A stretch of 64,000 nucleotides of DNA from Thalassospira indica (GTDB lineage: Bacteria > Pseudomonadota > Alphaproteobacteria > Rhodospirillales > Thalassospiraceae), in the NCBI RefSeq assembly GCF_003403095.1, contig NZ_CP031555.1, positions 496,001-560,000 of the forward strand. The letters are read 5' to 3'. The translations under genes were made by a program, and so were the position numbers. The notes beneath the pieces are model-generated. The model did not search any database. It was not told where the DNA came from and was given only the letters and a program-made list of their open reading frames with translations. Positions 28,212 through 37,083 of the stretch are shown in pieces; position 1 is the first letter of the stretch; every line of letters starts with the position of its first letter.

Positions 28212-28745
28212 GTTATTGGCGTGCCCCTGCCAGACAGAGTTATGGTTTCCTCAACCTTGAAATTTAAGACCTTTTCGCGCGGTTGAAAAGGATGCAAACA
28301 AATGAATGTAAGCGTTAAAGGCCTGTTTTGTGATGCACCCGACATCTCGTGACCAAGACCCTTAACGTGATCACGTTCCGACAAGTGATGGCCGTGCCAG
28401 ACTGCGGGTTTTTCACAGACGCCGTGAACATAACACAACGCTTCTAATTCCGTGCAAAAACCCCTATAAACCCGCTGGTGATTGATCCGGGATATATCAG
28501 AACCGATTTCCCGAACGATGCAATGATCACGCAATGCTGGTTTTTCCGATCATGCCCCTTCGCATCCGTGATGCGATAAGGCCTGATGTCGCTGCCGAAA
28601 TTGGCTGGCTGACAGGGTAGGGGATATTGGAAAGAATGCGATTTGCGCGTTATGTATCAACCGGGTATCTGGTGATCACACCGTTTCGAAACAATGTGCC
28701 ACGCGGCGAAATGCCAGCCAATTTTAGTGCCAGAAGCAGCCAAAA
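28212..28745. other. Divergent intergenic region kinase-lepA
   Basis: About 530 bp between the divergent kinase and lepA. I see no coding region with protein-like character, no tRNA and no clear repeat. It presumably carries both promoters. Confidence 0.55.
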
Positions 28746-30551
28746 ATGACTGACCTTAAGAACATTCGTAACTTTTCGATCATCGCCCATATCGACCACG
28801 GTAAATCCACCCTGGCCGACCGCCTGATCCAGTTGACCGGTGGCCTGACCGAACGTGAAATGGCCGATCAGGTTCTCGATTCGATGGATATCGAACGTGA
28901 ACGTGGCATCACCATCAAATCCCAGGCCGTGCGGCTGAAATACACCGCCAAGGATGGGCAGGAATATACGCTCAACCTGATGGACACGCCGGGTCACGTT
29001 GACTTTGCCTATGAGGTATCACGCTCCCTCGCAGCCTGCGAGGGATCGCTTCTGGTGGTTGATGCAGCACAGGGTGTGGAAGCCCAGACGCTTGCCAACG
29101 TCTATCAGGCGATTGAAAACAATCACGAAATCGTACCGGTCCTGAACAAGGTCGACCTTCCGGCAGCCGAACCCGATCAGGTCAAGGAACAGATCGAAGA
29201 AGTGATTGGCATCGATGCCTCTGACGCAGTGATGATCTCGGCCAAAACCGGCCTCGGCGTGCCTGACGTGCTTGAAGCACTGGTGCACCGTCTTCCGGCG
29301 CCGACTGGTGATGCGAACGCACCGCTTGAAGTGCTTCTGGTTGATAGCTGGTATGACACCTATCTCGGTGTGATGATTCTGGTGCGCGTGAAAGAAGGCA
29401 CCCTCAAAAAGGGTCAGAAAGTCCGCTTCATGAACGCCAAGGTCACCCATCAGATCGAACGCGTTGGTGTGTTCACGCCAAAGCCGCTTGCGATTGATGA
29501 AATGGGGCCGGGTGAAATCGGCTTTATCAACTGCGGTATGAAAACCGTGGCCGAATGTGAAGTCGGTGACACGATTACCGAAGAAAAACGTCCGTGCGCC
29601 AAACCGCTGGCCGGCTTTAAGCCGTCCATCCCGGTTGTGTTCTGTGGCATTTTCCCGGTGGATACCAGCGAATATGAAGTGCTGCGCGATGCGCTTGAAA
29701 AGCTGCATCTCAATGACGCGTCCTTCCAGTTCGAACCGGAAAACTCGACCGCACTTGGTCTTGGTTTCCGTTGTGGCTTCCTGGGTCTTTTGCATCTGGA
29801 AATCATTCAGGAACGTCTTGAGCGCGAGTTCGAGCTTGATCTGATCACCACTGCACCGTCCGTGTCCTATAAGATCACGCTGAGCAAGGGCGAAGAAATC
29901 CTGCTGCATAACCCGGCTGATTTCCCGGACGTTACCAAGATCAAGGCCATTGAAGAACCATGGATCAAGGCATCGATCATGGTGCCAGACGAATATCTTG
30001 GCGGCATCCTAACCCTTTGCACCGAACGCCGTGGTGTTCAGCTTGATCTGACCTATGTCGGCAACCGGGCAATGGCGGTTTACAAACTGCCGCTCAACGA
30101 AGTGGTATTTGATTTCTATGACCGTCTGAAATCCATTTCGCGCGGCTATGCCAGCTTCGATTACGAGATCGCGGGTTACGATGAAAGCGATCTGGTCAAG
30201 GTTTCCATCCTTGTGAACGAAGAACCGGTCGATGCGCTGGCCCTGATGGTGCACCGTTCGGCGGCTGAATACCGTGGTCGTGAGATCTGTAAGCGTCTTA
30301 AGGACCTGATCCCGCGCCAGATGTTCCGCATCGCCATTCAGGCCGCCATCGGTGGCAAGGTGATTGCCCGTGAAACCGTATCAGCACTCCGTAAGGACGT
30401 GACGGCAAAATGTTACGGCGGTGACGTTTCGCGTAAACGTAAGCTTCTTGAAAAACAGAAGGCCGGTAAGAAAAAGATGCGTCAGTTCGGCAAGGTCGAA
30501 ATTCCGCAATCGGCGTTTATCAACGCGCTCAAGATGGGCGACGACAAGTAA
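28746..30551 (+). CDS. lepA: Elongation factor 4 (LepA) GTPase
   Basis: The 601-residue protein has the EF-4 architecture: G1 [10 protein letters not shown], switch [14 protein letters not shown], then domain II, two EF-G-like domains and the LepA-specific C-terminal domain ending [17 protein letters not shown]. It binds ribosomes and helps under stress or during assembly. Unlike in E. coli, lepB is not downstream; a terminator follows instead. Confidence 0.98.
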   Translation: MTDLKNIRNFSIIAHIDHGKSTLADRLIQLTGGLTEREMADQVLDSMDIERERGITIKSQAVRLKYTAKDGQEYTLNLMDTPGHVDFAYEVSRSLAACEGSLLVVDAAQGVEAQTLANVYQAIENNHEIVPVLNKVDLPAAEPDQVKEQIEEVIGIDASDAVMISAKTGLGVPDVLEALVHRLPAPTGDANAPLEVLLVDSWYDTYLGVMILVRVKEGTLKKGQKVRFMNAKVTHQIERVGVFTPKPLAIDEMGPGEIGFINCGMKTVAECEVGDTITEEKRPCAKPLAGFKPSIPVVFCGIFPVDTSEYEVLRDALEKLHLNDASFQFEPENSTALGLGFRCGFLGLLHLEIIQERLEREFELDLITTAPSVSYKITLSKGEEILLHNPADFPDVTKIKAIEEPWIKASIMVPDEYLGGILTLCTERRGVQLDLTYVGNRAMAVYKLPLNEVVFDFYDRLKSISRGYASFDYEIAGYDESDLVKVSILVNEEPVDALALMVHRSAAEYRGREICKRLKDLIPRQMFRIAIQAAIGGKVIARETVSALRKDVTAKCYGGDVSRKRKLLEKQKAGKKKMRQFGKVEIPQSAFINALKMGDDK

Positions 30552-30573
30552 GCCGAAATTACAATTTCGAAAC

Positions 30574-30609
30574 AAAGGCTGTATTCCTGATCAGGATGCA
30601 GCCTTTTTT
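30574..30609 (+). terminator. lepA terminator
   Basis: AAAGGCTG pairs with CAGCCTTT, and inside it TCCTGA pairs with TCAGGA; the hairpin is followed by a T-run. It marks the left boundary of the AT-rich gene that follows. Confidence 0.85.
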
Positions 30610-30669
30610 ATTTGATCGTGTGTGTAGTAGGGTTGGAGCTTGGGTTTGTCGAGTTCTCAGGAGACAACA

Positions 30670-32541
30670 GTGTCTAATAATCATCTCAGCAGCTATTTGG
30701 ATCATTATTTGTCATCTGATGAGAGGTCCGCTGTGTTGATTATGGGGGAGTGGGGTTCTGGCAAAACCCATTTCATCAAGAGTTATCTTGATGGACGAGA
30801 TAGCGCAGCACGTAAAAACGATCCCCTAGAGGGACAGTCATATCTTTATGCAAGTCTGAATGGTGTTTCAAACGTTTCCGAAATTAGCGATCAGTTCTTC
30901 GCTCAACTGAACCCTTTATTGAGTTCTACTGCGGCCAGATTGATAGGAGCTGCAGGCTCAAGTGTTCTGCAGGGTTACTCCGGGGTTTCTCTGTTTGGAG
31001 GTGGTTTAAGTAAAATATCCAAAGAGTTGTTGTCGCGTACCAAAAATCAAATTCTTGTATTTGATGACCTTGAACGGTGTGAGTTATCGGCGGAAGAAAT
31101 GATGGGCTACATCAATCATTACATTGAACACGAGAAGCTCAAGGTTATTTTGCTGGCGGAAGAAAAAAAGCTGTCGAAAAAATCTTCTAATTACCTTGAA
31201 ATAAAAGAAAAAGTTGTAGGTAAAACGATCCAGTTTGAACCTGACATTAGCAATTTGGTTGTCTCAATAATTGAATCTATTCCAAGGAATGAGATGACGG
31301 ATTTCTATTTAGATAACTGCGATGGTATTTCGAGTTGTCTGCAAAAATCGGAGATATTGAATTTTAGAAGTTTACGCTCAATCTTGATGGATTTCGAGCG
31401 AGTTACATCGTTGCTTGATAAAAAGGTTCTTCGCTCCAAAAACGCATTAAGAGAAATTCTACTCTATATGATTGCAGTTGGTTTGGAGTACAGGGCAAAT
31501 AATATAACTAAAGAAGATATACTCGAAATGGATCGCGGGTTTTACTTTCACTCCTATCGGTTTATGGAGCAAAATGGTGAGGGTAAGGAGAAGACTGGGA
31601 TAGAAAAATTATTTGATAAACATGAAAATTTTGATTTTAGAAATCCAATATTACCGTATGCAATAATTGCAGATATACTTGTAAGAGGGCAATTTGATTA
31701 TGAGAAATTAAATAGTCATCTTTTGGTCCACCCTAGTGTCGTTGAGAAAAAGGCCGTGCCTATATGGCGTAGGCTATGGAGCTTCTATAACTTAGACAGG
31801 AAAGAGTACGAAGAACTAGTGCAAGAAACCCTAAGTAGTTTCATCAATAAGGACATCAGGTTCCCAGGACCATTGTTGTTAGCTGCAGGGTCCATCATTG
31901 AGATCGAAGAGATGGGAGGGAATGTTACAAGTCCCTATCAGAGCGTAGTAAAGTTCTTTGAAAATTACGTGCGCAAACTATTGGAAGATGGAGAGTTTCA
32001 GTACTGCGATGAGACCTTCGGAATCGGGGGTGGTACCGGTTTCGCGGGTTTGGCGTTCAGACGCGCAGAAAGCGATTCGTTCAAAGCCATCTATACTCTT
32101 GTTAGATCAGCTAACTCTGATGCGCTGAGGCAACGTATGAGTGAGTTTGCACAATCCTACGTTGATGAACTTCTCAGAAACGAAGACAAATATGAAGTTT
32201 TGCACGAATGCGATTTCGCTAACAAAAAATACGGGAACATAGCATTCTTGCAGTTCATTGATCCGAAGGTTTTTGCGCATTCAATTGTTGAGAATGAAAA
32301 AGCTGACAGGAGACTCCTCGCAAGTTTGTCCAAGCGATACCAGAATGCGCAAGGGCATGACACTTGTAGCCTGCATGACGAGAGGGAATGGCTACTGTGT
32401 TTCTTGGACGAGCTTTTGCTAATTGCAGATGCTGCAAAACCTCCTCATCAGAATATGCTGAAGCGTCAGATTATCTCCCTTTTTGCGACTATATCTAAAT
32501 GCCTCGGTTTATCATTCCTTGCACTTCACGACGAAACCTGA
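30670..32541 (+). CDS. Solitary KAP/PifA-like P-loop NTPase (candidate defence gene, horizontally acquired)
   Basis: The 623-residue protein has Walker A GEWGSGKTH (about residues 26-34) and Walker B ILVFDDLERCE (about 128-138), the DDLERC form being typical of KAP-family NTPases (Kidins220/ARMS/PifA). Between them lies YLYASLNGVSNVSEI and a Gly/Ser-rich, mildly hydrophobic stretch where many KAP proteins carry membrane helices. The strand KLKVILLAEEKKL follows Walker B. The remaining 440 residues are helical and unrecognised. GTG 30670 is chosen because AGGAG lies 6 nt upstream; TTG 30646 is possible. The gene is much more AT-rich than its neighbours (one 60-base stretch at 31621 has only 15 G or C), which suggests transfer. 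PifA excludes phage T7; a defence role here is inference. Confidence 0.78.
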   Translation: MSNNHLSSYLDHYLSSDERSAVLIMGEWGSGKTHFIKSYLDGRDSAARKNDPLEGQSYLYASLNGVSNVSEISDQFFAQLNPLLSSTAARLIGAAGSSVLQGYSGVSLFGGGLSKISKELLSRTKNQILVFDDLERCELSAEEMMGYINHYIEHEKLKVILLAEEKKLSKKSSNYLEIKEKVVGKTIQFEPDISNLVVSIIESIPRNEMTDFYLDNCDGISSCLQKSEILNFRSLRSILMDFERVTSLLDKKVLRSKNALREILLYMIAVGLEYRANNITKEDILEMDRGFYFHSYRFMEQNGEGKEKTGIEKLFDKHENFDFRNPILPYAIIADILVRGQFDYEKLNSHLLVHPSVVEKKAVPIWRRLWSFYNLDRKEYEELVQETLSSFINKDIRFPGPLLLAAGSIIEIEEMGGNVTSPYQSVVKFFENYVRKLLEDGEFQYCDETFGIGGGTGFAGLAFRRAESDSFKAIYTLVRSANSDALRQRMSEFAQSYVDELLRNEDKYEVLHECDFANKKYGNIAFLQFIDPKVFAHSIVENEKADRRLLASLSKRYQNAQGHDTCSLHDEREWLLCFLDELLLIADAAKPPHQNMLKRQIISLFATISKCLGLSFLALHDET

Positions 32542-32563
32542 ACTGAAGGTCAAAAGAAGAATT

Positions 32564-33022
32564 ATGAATTCAAAACAGCTTGCCACCCAGGAAGACGTTC
32601 TGGTGTTTGACCACTTTGATGAAGACACCGCCTGGTCAATCGGCTCCAAACTGGTTGGCGTCGCGCAGGCCAAAAACGCCCCGGTTGCCATCAATATTCG
32701 GACTCCAGACCGCACCCTGTTTCACGCATCGCTTGCGGGTGCCAAGCCGGCCAACGATGCCTGGGTGCGTCGCAAAAGCAATCTGGTGCTACGTGAACAT
32801 CAAAGCTCGATGCGCTTTGGCGCGGAGCTTAAGGCCAAGGGCAAAACCCTTGCCGATCACGGGATCGATTTTGCCGACTATGCCGATCACGGCGGCAGCT
32901 TCCCGGTCCGTGTTGCCCGTGTCGGCGTGATTGGCGCGATTACAGTATCCGGCCTCGCATCGCACGAAGATCACGGCATGATTGTCGACGTTCTGGCTGA
33001 ACATCTTGGCGTGTCGATCTGA
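32564..33022 (+). CDS. Heme-binding HbpS/GlcG-like (UPF0303-type) protein
   Basis: The 152-residue protein resembles the heme-degrading/UPF0303 family, with the fold's AWSIGSKLVGVAQAKNAPVAI, WVRRKSNLVLREHQSS and the Gly-rich end VGVIGAITVSGLASHEDHGM. Some members bind heme; many have no known role. ATG 32564 follows an AAGAAGAA tract 22 bp after the KAP gene. Base composition returns to the host level here, so it belongs to the backbone and not to the insert. An upstream open frame to 32483 lies inside the KAP gene and is rejected. Confidence 0.85.
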   Translation: MNSKQLATQEDVLVFDHFDEDTAWSIGSKLVGVAQAKNAPVAINIRTPDRTLFHASLAGAKPANDAWVRRKSNLVLREHQSSMRFGAELKAKGKTLADHGIDFADYADHGGSFPVRVARVGVIGAITVSGLASHEDHGMIVDVLAEHLGVSI

Positions 33023-33028
33023 GATAAT

Positions 33029-33427
33029 TCAGTCGAAATGCTCGATATCGGGATCAATTCCGGCAAAGCTCGGCAGTGCGGTGCTCATCCAAAGGTGTTT
33101 TTGTGCCTTGAACCGGCTTGGGTCATCAAATGTGCCCAATCGGAAATCGATGAAGCTGTCATCATCGCCCTTGCGCCAGGTAACGCTTGATCCGCATATC
33201 GGGCAAAACCCGCGATACTTGCCAGGAGAGCTTTCATATTCGTGCGGCTTGCTATCCCATGTGACGGCATGGGCCGGGAACGCAAAAAAGGTTGAAACAC
33301 CCGAACCGCTATCCTTGCGACACATGCCGCAATGGAAGTGATTGCCGCCAATCGGTTCCCCGGATGCAACAAAGCGCACCGCGCCACAAAGACAACCCCC
33401 AGGATGTTCGGGATGTTTTGTGGTCAT
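33029..33427 (-). CDS. GFA/CENP-V domain protein
   Basis: The 132-residue protein has the GFA zinc-binding Cys pattern: GGCLCGAVRF, HCGMCRKDSG and CPICGSSVTW. The family is named after glutathione-dependent formaldehyde-activating enzyme, but most members have no proven activity. It is convergent with the heme-binding gene, with stops about 6 bp apart. Confidence 0.9.
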   Translation of the reverse strand: MTTKHPEHPGGCLCGAVRFVASGEPIGGNHFHCGMCRKDSGSGVSTFFAFPAHAVTWDSKPHEYESSPGKYRGFCPICGSSVTWRKGDDDSFIDFRLGTFDDPSRFKAQKHLWMSTALPSFAGIDPDIEHFD

Positions 33428-33463
33428 GGTGCGCTTCCTTGAAAACTTTGACCAAATGTCGGG

Positions 33464-34486
33464 TTATTCGTTCGGAACACCCGTCGTGGTCGAATATTCG
33501 AAATGGAATTCCTTGTCCGGGAACATATAGGCGCGTGCAGCGTGGATCGCACTCGCACCTTCGGCAAAGCCCGACAGGATCAGTTTCAGCTTGTGCTCGT
33601 AGGTTGCGATATCGCCGATGGCAAAGATGCCCGGGACGGATGTTTCCATCGTCGCCTGTTTTACGCCGATATGGTTCTTCTCAAGATTAAGGCCCCAATC
33701 GGCAATCGGACCGAGTTCCATGGCAAGGCCAAAGAACGGCAGAAGGTGATCGGCTTCAAGCTCGCGCTCTTCGCCCTTCAGCGTTGCGACAACCACGTGT
33801 GACAGAATGCCGTTTTCACCCTTAAGCCCCTTAAGCTGATAGGGAATGACCATCTCGATCTTGCCCGCCTCTGCCAGTGCCTGCAGTTTTGCACTGCTGT
33901 CAGGGGCCGCACGGAATTTCGGGCGACGATGAACCACCATCACCTTGGCGGCGATATCATGAAGCGACAGGGCCCAGTCGACAGCCGAGTCACCGCCACC
34001 GGCAATCACGACGTTCTTGCCGGCAAAGTCGGCACGACGTTTGACGTAATACTGAACGCCACCCGATCCTTCATACTCTTCAAGGCCATCCATTGGCGGT
34101 TTGTTCGGGCCAAAGGCACCGCAACCAGCCGCAATCACAACCGCACCGGCATCAATCACCGTGCCCTTTGTGGTGACCAGCGTGAACCGGCCATCATCGC
34201 GTTTCTCAAGCTTGGTGACCTGCTGACCCAGATGATAGGTCGGCTCGAACGGATCGGCCTGTTTGGCAAGCTCGTGAATAAGGTCCTGACCGGCAATCTG
34301 CGGATGGGCCGGAATGTCGAAAATCGGCTTTTCCGGATACAGTGCGCTGCACTGGCCGCCGACCATATCAAGCGCGTCGATCACATGGGATTTAAGCCCC
34401 AGCATACCGGCTTCGAAAACCGCAAAAAGCCCCACAGGGCCTGCGCCAATAATGGCAATATCTGTGCTATGCGATGCGTCTGACAT
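33464..34486 (-). CDS. Ferredoxin/flavodoxin-NADP+ reductase, thioredoxin-reductase-like type
   Basis: The 340-residue protein has an FAD loop IAIIGAGPVGLFAVFEAG, an NADP loop VVIAGGGDSAVDWALSL, and the C-terminal GIFAIGDIATYEHKLKLILSG. It lacks the CxxC redox pair of thioredoxin reductase, which marks the TrxR-like FNR group. It would pass electrons between NADPH and ferredoxin or flavodoxin. ATG 34486 (MSDASH) gives the standard N-terminus; the frame runs open to 34711. It is divergent from tsaE. Confidence 0.9.
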   Translation of the reverse strand: MSDASHSTDIAIIGAGPVGLFAVFEAGMLGLKSHVIDALDMVGGQCSALYPEKPIFDIPAHPQIAGQDLIHELAKQADPFEPTYHLGQQVTKLEKRDDGRFTLVTTKGTVIDAGAVVIAAGCGAFGPNKPPMDGLEEYEGSGGVQYYVKRRADFAGKNVVIAGGGDSAVDWALSLHDIAAKVMVVHRRPKFRAAPDSSAKLQALAEAGKIEMVIPYQLKGLKGENGILSHVVVATLKGEERELEADHLLPFFGLAMELGPIADWGLNLEKNHIGVKQATMETSVPGIFAIGDIATYEHKLKLILSGFAEGASAIHAARAYMFPDKEFHFEYSTTTGVPNE

Positions 34487-34727
34487 ACTTCTTCCATCCA
34501 AATAAAATCGAATTTGGGTAGGGGGCTGCCCCCAAGCCCGGCGGTGTGCGGGATTTCTTATGCAGCGAGATAGCATCTGGAACACGATATCGCAATGTAA
34601 ACCGGCCTTTTTCCGGGTTTGCGCCGTGATTTGAACCACACGCCTCAATCGGCTTCGCAAAATCATTGCGAAGTGCCACATCAACCCCCTAAAACAGAAG
34701 GCAAGAGCCATTCAAAAGACGGACATT

Positions 34728-35204
34728 ATGAGCAAGACAGTCACTGTCAGCGATCAGAACGGGACCGAAGCCCTTGCCGCCAAACTTGCCGCTGTTGCCA
34801 GGGCAGGAGATGTGATCTTGATGCATGGCACACTGGGCATGGGCAAAAGCGCCTTTTGCCGGGCCTTCATCCGGGCGGTGGCCGAAAACCCGCATGAAGA
34901 AGTCCCCAGTCCGACTTTTACACTGGTACAGATCTATGAGCTTGATCGCGTGCCGGTCTGGCATTTTGACCTCTATCGTTTGTCTGATCCCGAAGAAGTC
35001 CATGAATTGGATATCGAGGATGCCTTTTCCGATGCTGTCAGCCTGATCGAATGGCCGGATAGGCTGGAATATCTTACTCCGGAAAGCCGTCTCGATATTC
35101 ATATCGAACCCGGATCGACCCCCGATGGGCGTGTGTTTAACCTTGAACCGCATGGCGAAGACTGGACTGTGCGGATCAATGATCTGGTGGTAAGCTCGTC
35201 ATGA
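34728..35204 (+). CDS. tsaE: tRNA threonylcarbamoyladenosine biosynthesis ATPase TsaE
   Basis: The 158-residue protein has the P-loop GTLGMGKS (residues 34-41), the conserved SPTFTLVQIYE and the VWHFDLYRL segment of TsaE. It works with TsaD (12438) and TsaB on t6A. It heads a chain of overlapping genes, tsaE-amgK-murU-addB-addA; its stop overlaps the next ATG by 4 bp. Confidence 0.96.
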   Translation: MSKTVTVSDQNGTEALAAKLAAVARAGDVILMHGTLGMGKSAFCRAFIRAVAENPHEEVPSPTFTLVQIYELDRVPVWHFDLYRLSDPEEVHELDIEDAFSDAVSLIEWPDRLEYLTPESRLDIHIEPGSTPDGRVFNLEPHGEDWTVRINDLVVSSS

Positions 35205-36325
35205 ACCGCGCAAGCCCCGATCAGGAACGCCGCAACGCCGAGCGCCAGGATTTTCTGGTCACCTGCGGCTGGCAGACCGCGCAGGTCATGCCGCTGGTCG
35301 ATGATGCCTCCGCCCGGAAATATTTCCGTCTGGAACGACGTCATGACACCGCCCTTCTGATGGATTTTCCGCCCTCGGCCATTCATGTCGATCCGCATGG
35401 TATTCATGACAGTCCCGAACGCCCGGCCTCGGTAAGTCCGGTTTTGCAAACCACCAGCCTGTTCCAACAGGCCGGTTGGCGGGTGCCGGAAATCTACGCG
35501 GCGGATGAAAAGCGCGGTCTGGTCCTGATCGAGGATTTTGGTGACATCACCTTTACCGAGGCGCTTCAAGGAAGCGCAATGCTTGATGGCACAACTGCGG
35601 ATGCGCTTTACCTGCGTGCCGTCGAACAGCTGATTACCCTGCATCGCTTCTGCGACGCGGGCGGGATGAACGATTGCGGTCTGGTGCGCTATGGTCCGGA
35701 AAACCTGCGCCGCATGCTGGTCAGCTTCAAGACCGATTACCTGCCATTGATCATCCCGGATGCGACCAAGCGTGAGGTGGCAAGTGCCGCTTTTGATCAG
35801 CTTCTTGAAACCGTCTTGCCGCTCTGTTGGCAGGTGGGCGAAGTGATCATTCACCGCGATTATCATGTTGATAATCTGATGCTGGTCGAAAATGGCGAGG
35901 GCGGCGATGATTGCGGCATCATTGATTTTCAGGACGCTGCCATTGCACCAAGGCCCTATGATCTTGCATCGCTCCTGCGCGATGTGCGCCATGATATCGG
36001 CCCGGATCTTGAAACCCGAATGAAGGAATTCTATCTCGCGGCGTTCCCGGATATCGATTGTTCTGATTTCGAAACGGCCTATATCGCGACCTCGATGGTG
36101 CGTAATTTCCGTATTCTTGGCCGGTTTGGCTGGCTTGCGATCAAGGCTGGCAAAACCCGCTATTTCGACTTTATCCCGCGCTGCTGGGACATGATCCTCC
36201 GTGGGGCTCCGGACTACTTGCCAGCCCTTCAGGATTGGGTGGATGCCCATATTCCACCTGATGCCCGCACTGTCCCGGCACTGGCACACCCCCAAACCCC
36301 ATCCGGCAACGAGGTAAAGTCATGA
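35201..36325 (+). CDS. amgK: N-acetylmuramate/N-acetylglucosamine kinase (AmgK-like)
   Basis: The 374-residue protein is an aminoglycoside-phosphotransferase-fold kinase with catalytic loop VIIHRDYHVDNLML and metal motif GIIDFQDAAIAPRPYDLASL. Position directly before MurU identifies it as AmgK, which phosphorylates anomeric MurNAc/GlcNAc in the cell-wall recycling bypass found in Pseudomonas and alphaproteobacteria. It overlaps both neighbours by 4 bp. Confidence 0.92.
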   Translation: MNRASPDQERRNAERQDFLVTCGWQTAQVMPLVDDASARKYFRLERRHDTALLMDFPPSAIHVDPHGIHDSPERPASVSPVLQTTSLFQQAGWRVPEIYAADEKRGLVLIEDFGDITFTEALQGSAMLDGTTADALYLRAVEQLITLHRFCDAGGMNDCGLVRYGPENLRRMLVSFKTDYLPLIIPDATKREVASAAFDQLLETVLPLCWQVGEVIIHRDYHVDNLMLVENGEGGDDCGIIDFQDAAIAPRPYDLASLLRDVRHDIGPDLETRMKEFYLAAFPDIDCSDFETAYIATSMVRNFRILGRFGWLAIKAGKTRYFDFIPRCWDMILRGAPDYLPALQDWVDAHIPPDARTVPALAHPQTPSGNEVKS

Positions 36326-37083
36326 GCGCACCAGAAACAAAGGCACAGGCCATGGTTTTGGCGGCGGGCCTTGGCAAGCGCATGCGCCCGATCACCGATA
36401 CCATGCCAAAGCCGCTGATATCGGTCGCGGGCAAACCGATGCTTGATCACGTGCTTGATAAACTGGCAAGTGCCGGTGTCACGCAGGCGGTGGTCAATGC
36501 GCACTATCTTGGTCAGCAGATCATTGATCATGTTGGCGACAGAACCGCGCCCACCATCATCACCTCGCCGGAGGAAGACCTGCTTGAAACCGGCGGCGGG
36601 GTGAAAAATGCGCTCTCGAAACTCAACGAAGACGCAATCCTGATTGCCAATGCCGATGTTTTCTGGACCGAGGGCGCGGAGCCGCTGTTTGATCGCCTGA
36701 TCAATGCCTTTGACCCGGACCATATGGACGCGCTCCTGGCCCTTTATCCGGTGGCAGATGGCTATGGTTATGACGGGGCTGGCGATTTCTTCTGGCAGGT
36801 GGATGGGCGTTTGAAACGGCGCGGTGAAGCGCCGTCAGCCCCTTATTTCTTTACCGGCGTGCAGGTCCTCGCACCGCACCTGTTTGAAAACACGCCCGAT
36901 GGTGCCTGGTCGCTCAATGTCGTTTATGACAAGGCGCTTGTGGCTGGTCGGTGTTATGGTCTGGTGCATGATGGTGGGTATTTCCATATCGGTACGCCAG
37001 ATGCGCTCGAGGATTCCGAGCCTGTCATCGCCAAGGCGCTTGAGGTAGAGCGCACCAAGAAAGCCGCATCCGGGGGAGTTTGA
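36322..37083 (+). CDS. murU: N-acetylmuramate alpha-1-phosphate uridylyltransferase MurU
   Basis: The 253-residue nucleotidyltransferase begins AMVLAAGLGKRMRPITDTMP with the conserved PKPLISVAGKPML, and has IANADVFW as metal site. MurU makes UDP-MurNAc from MurNAc-1-P, completing the recycling route begun by AmgK; this pathway gives intrinsic fosfomycin tolerance in Pseudomonas. Its TGA overlaps the addB ATG by one base. Confidence 0.92.
   Translation: MSAPETKAQAMVLAAGLGKRMRPITDTMPKPLISVAGKPMLDHVLDKLASAGVTQAVVNAHYLGQQIIDHVGDRTAPTIITSPEEDLLETGGGVKNALSKLNEDAILIANADVFWTEGAEPLFDRLINAFDPDHMDALLALYPVADGYGYDGAGDFFWQVDGRLKRRGEAPSAPYFFTGVQVLAPHLFENTPDGAWSLNVVYDKALVAGRCYGLVHDGGYFHIGTPDALEDSEPVIAKALEVERTKKAASGGV

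Noticed and set aside
28202..28534. 110-codon minus-strand open frame upstream of the kinase
   Set aside because: No family resemblance and no ribosome-binding site; overlaps the kinase start.
30640..30670. TTG 30640 as start of the KAP NTPase
   Set aside because: Its GGAG is only 1 nt away; GTG 30670 has AGGAG at 6 nt spacing. TTG 30646 remains possible.
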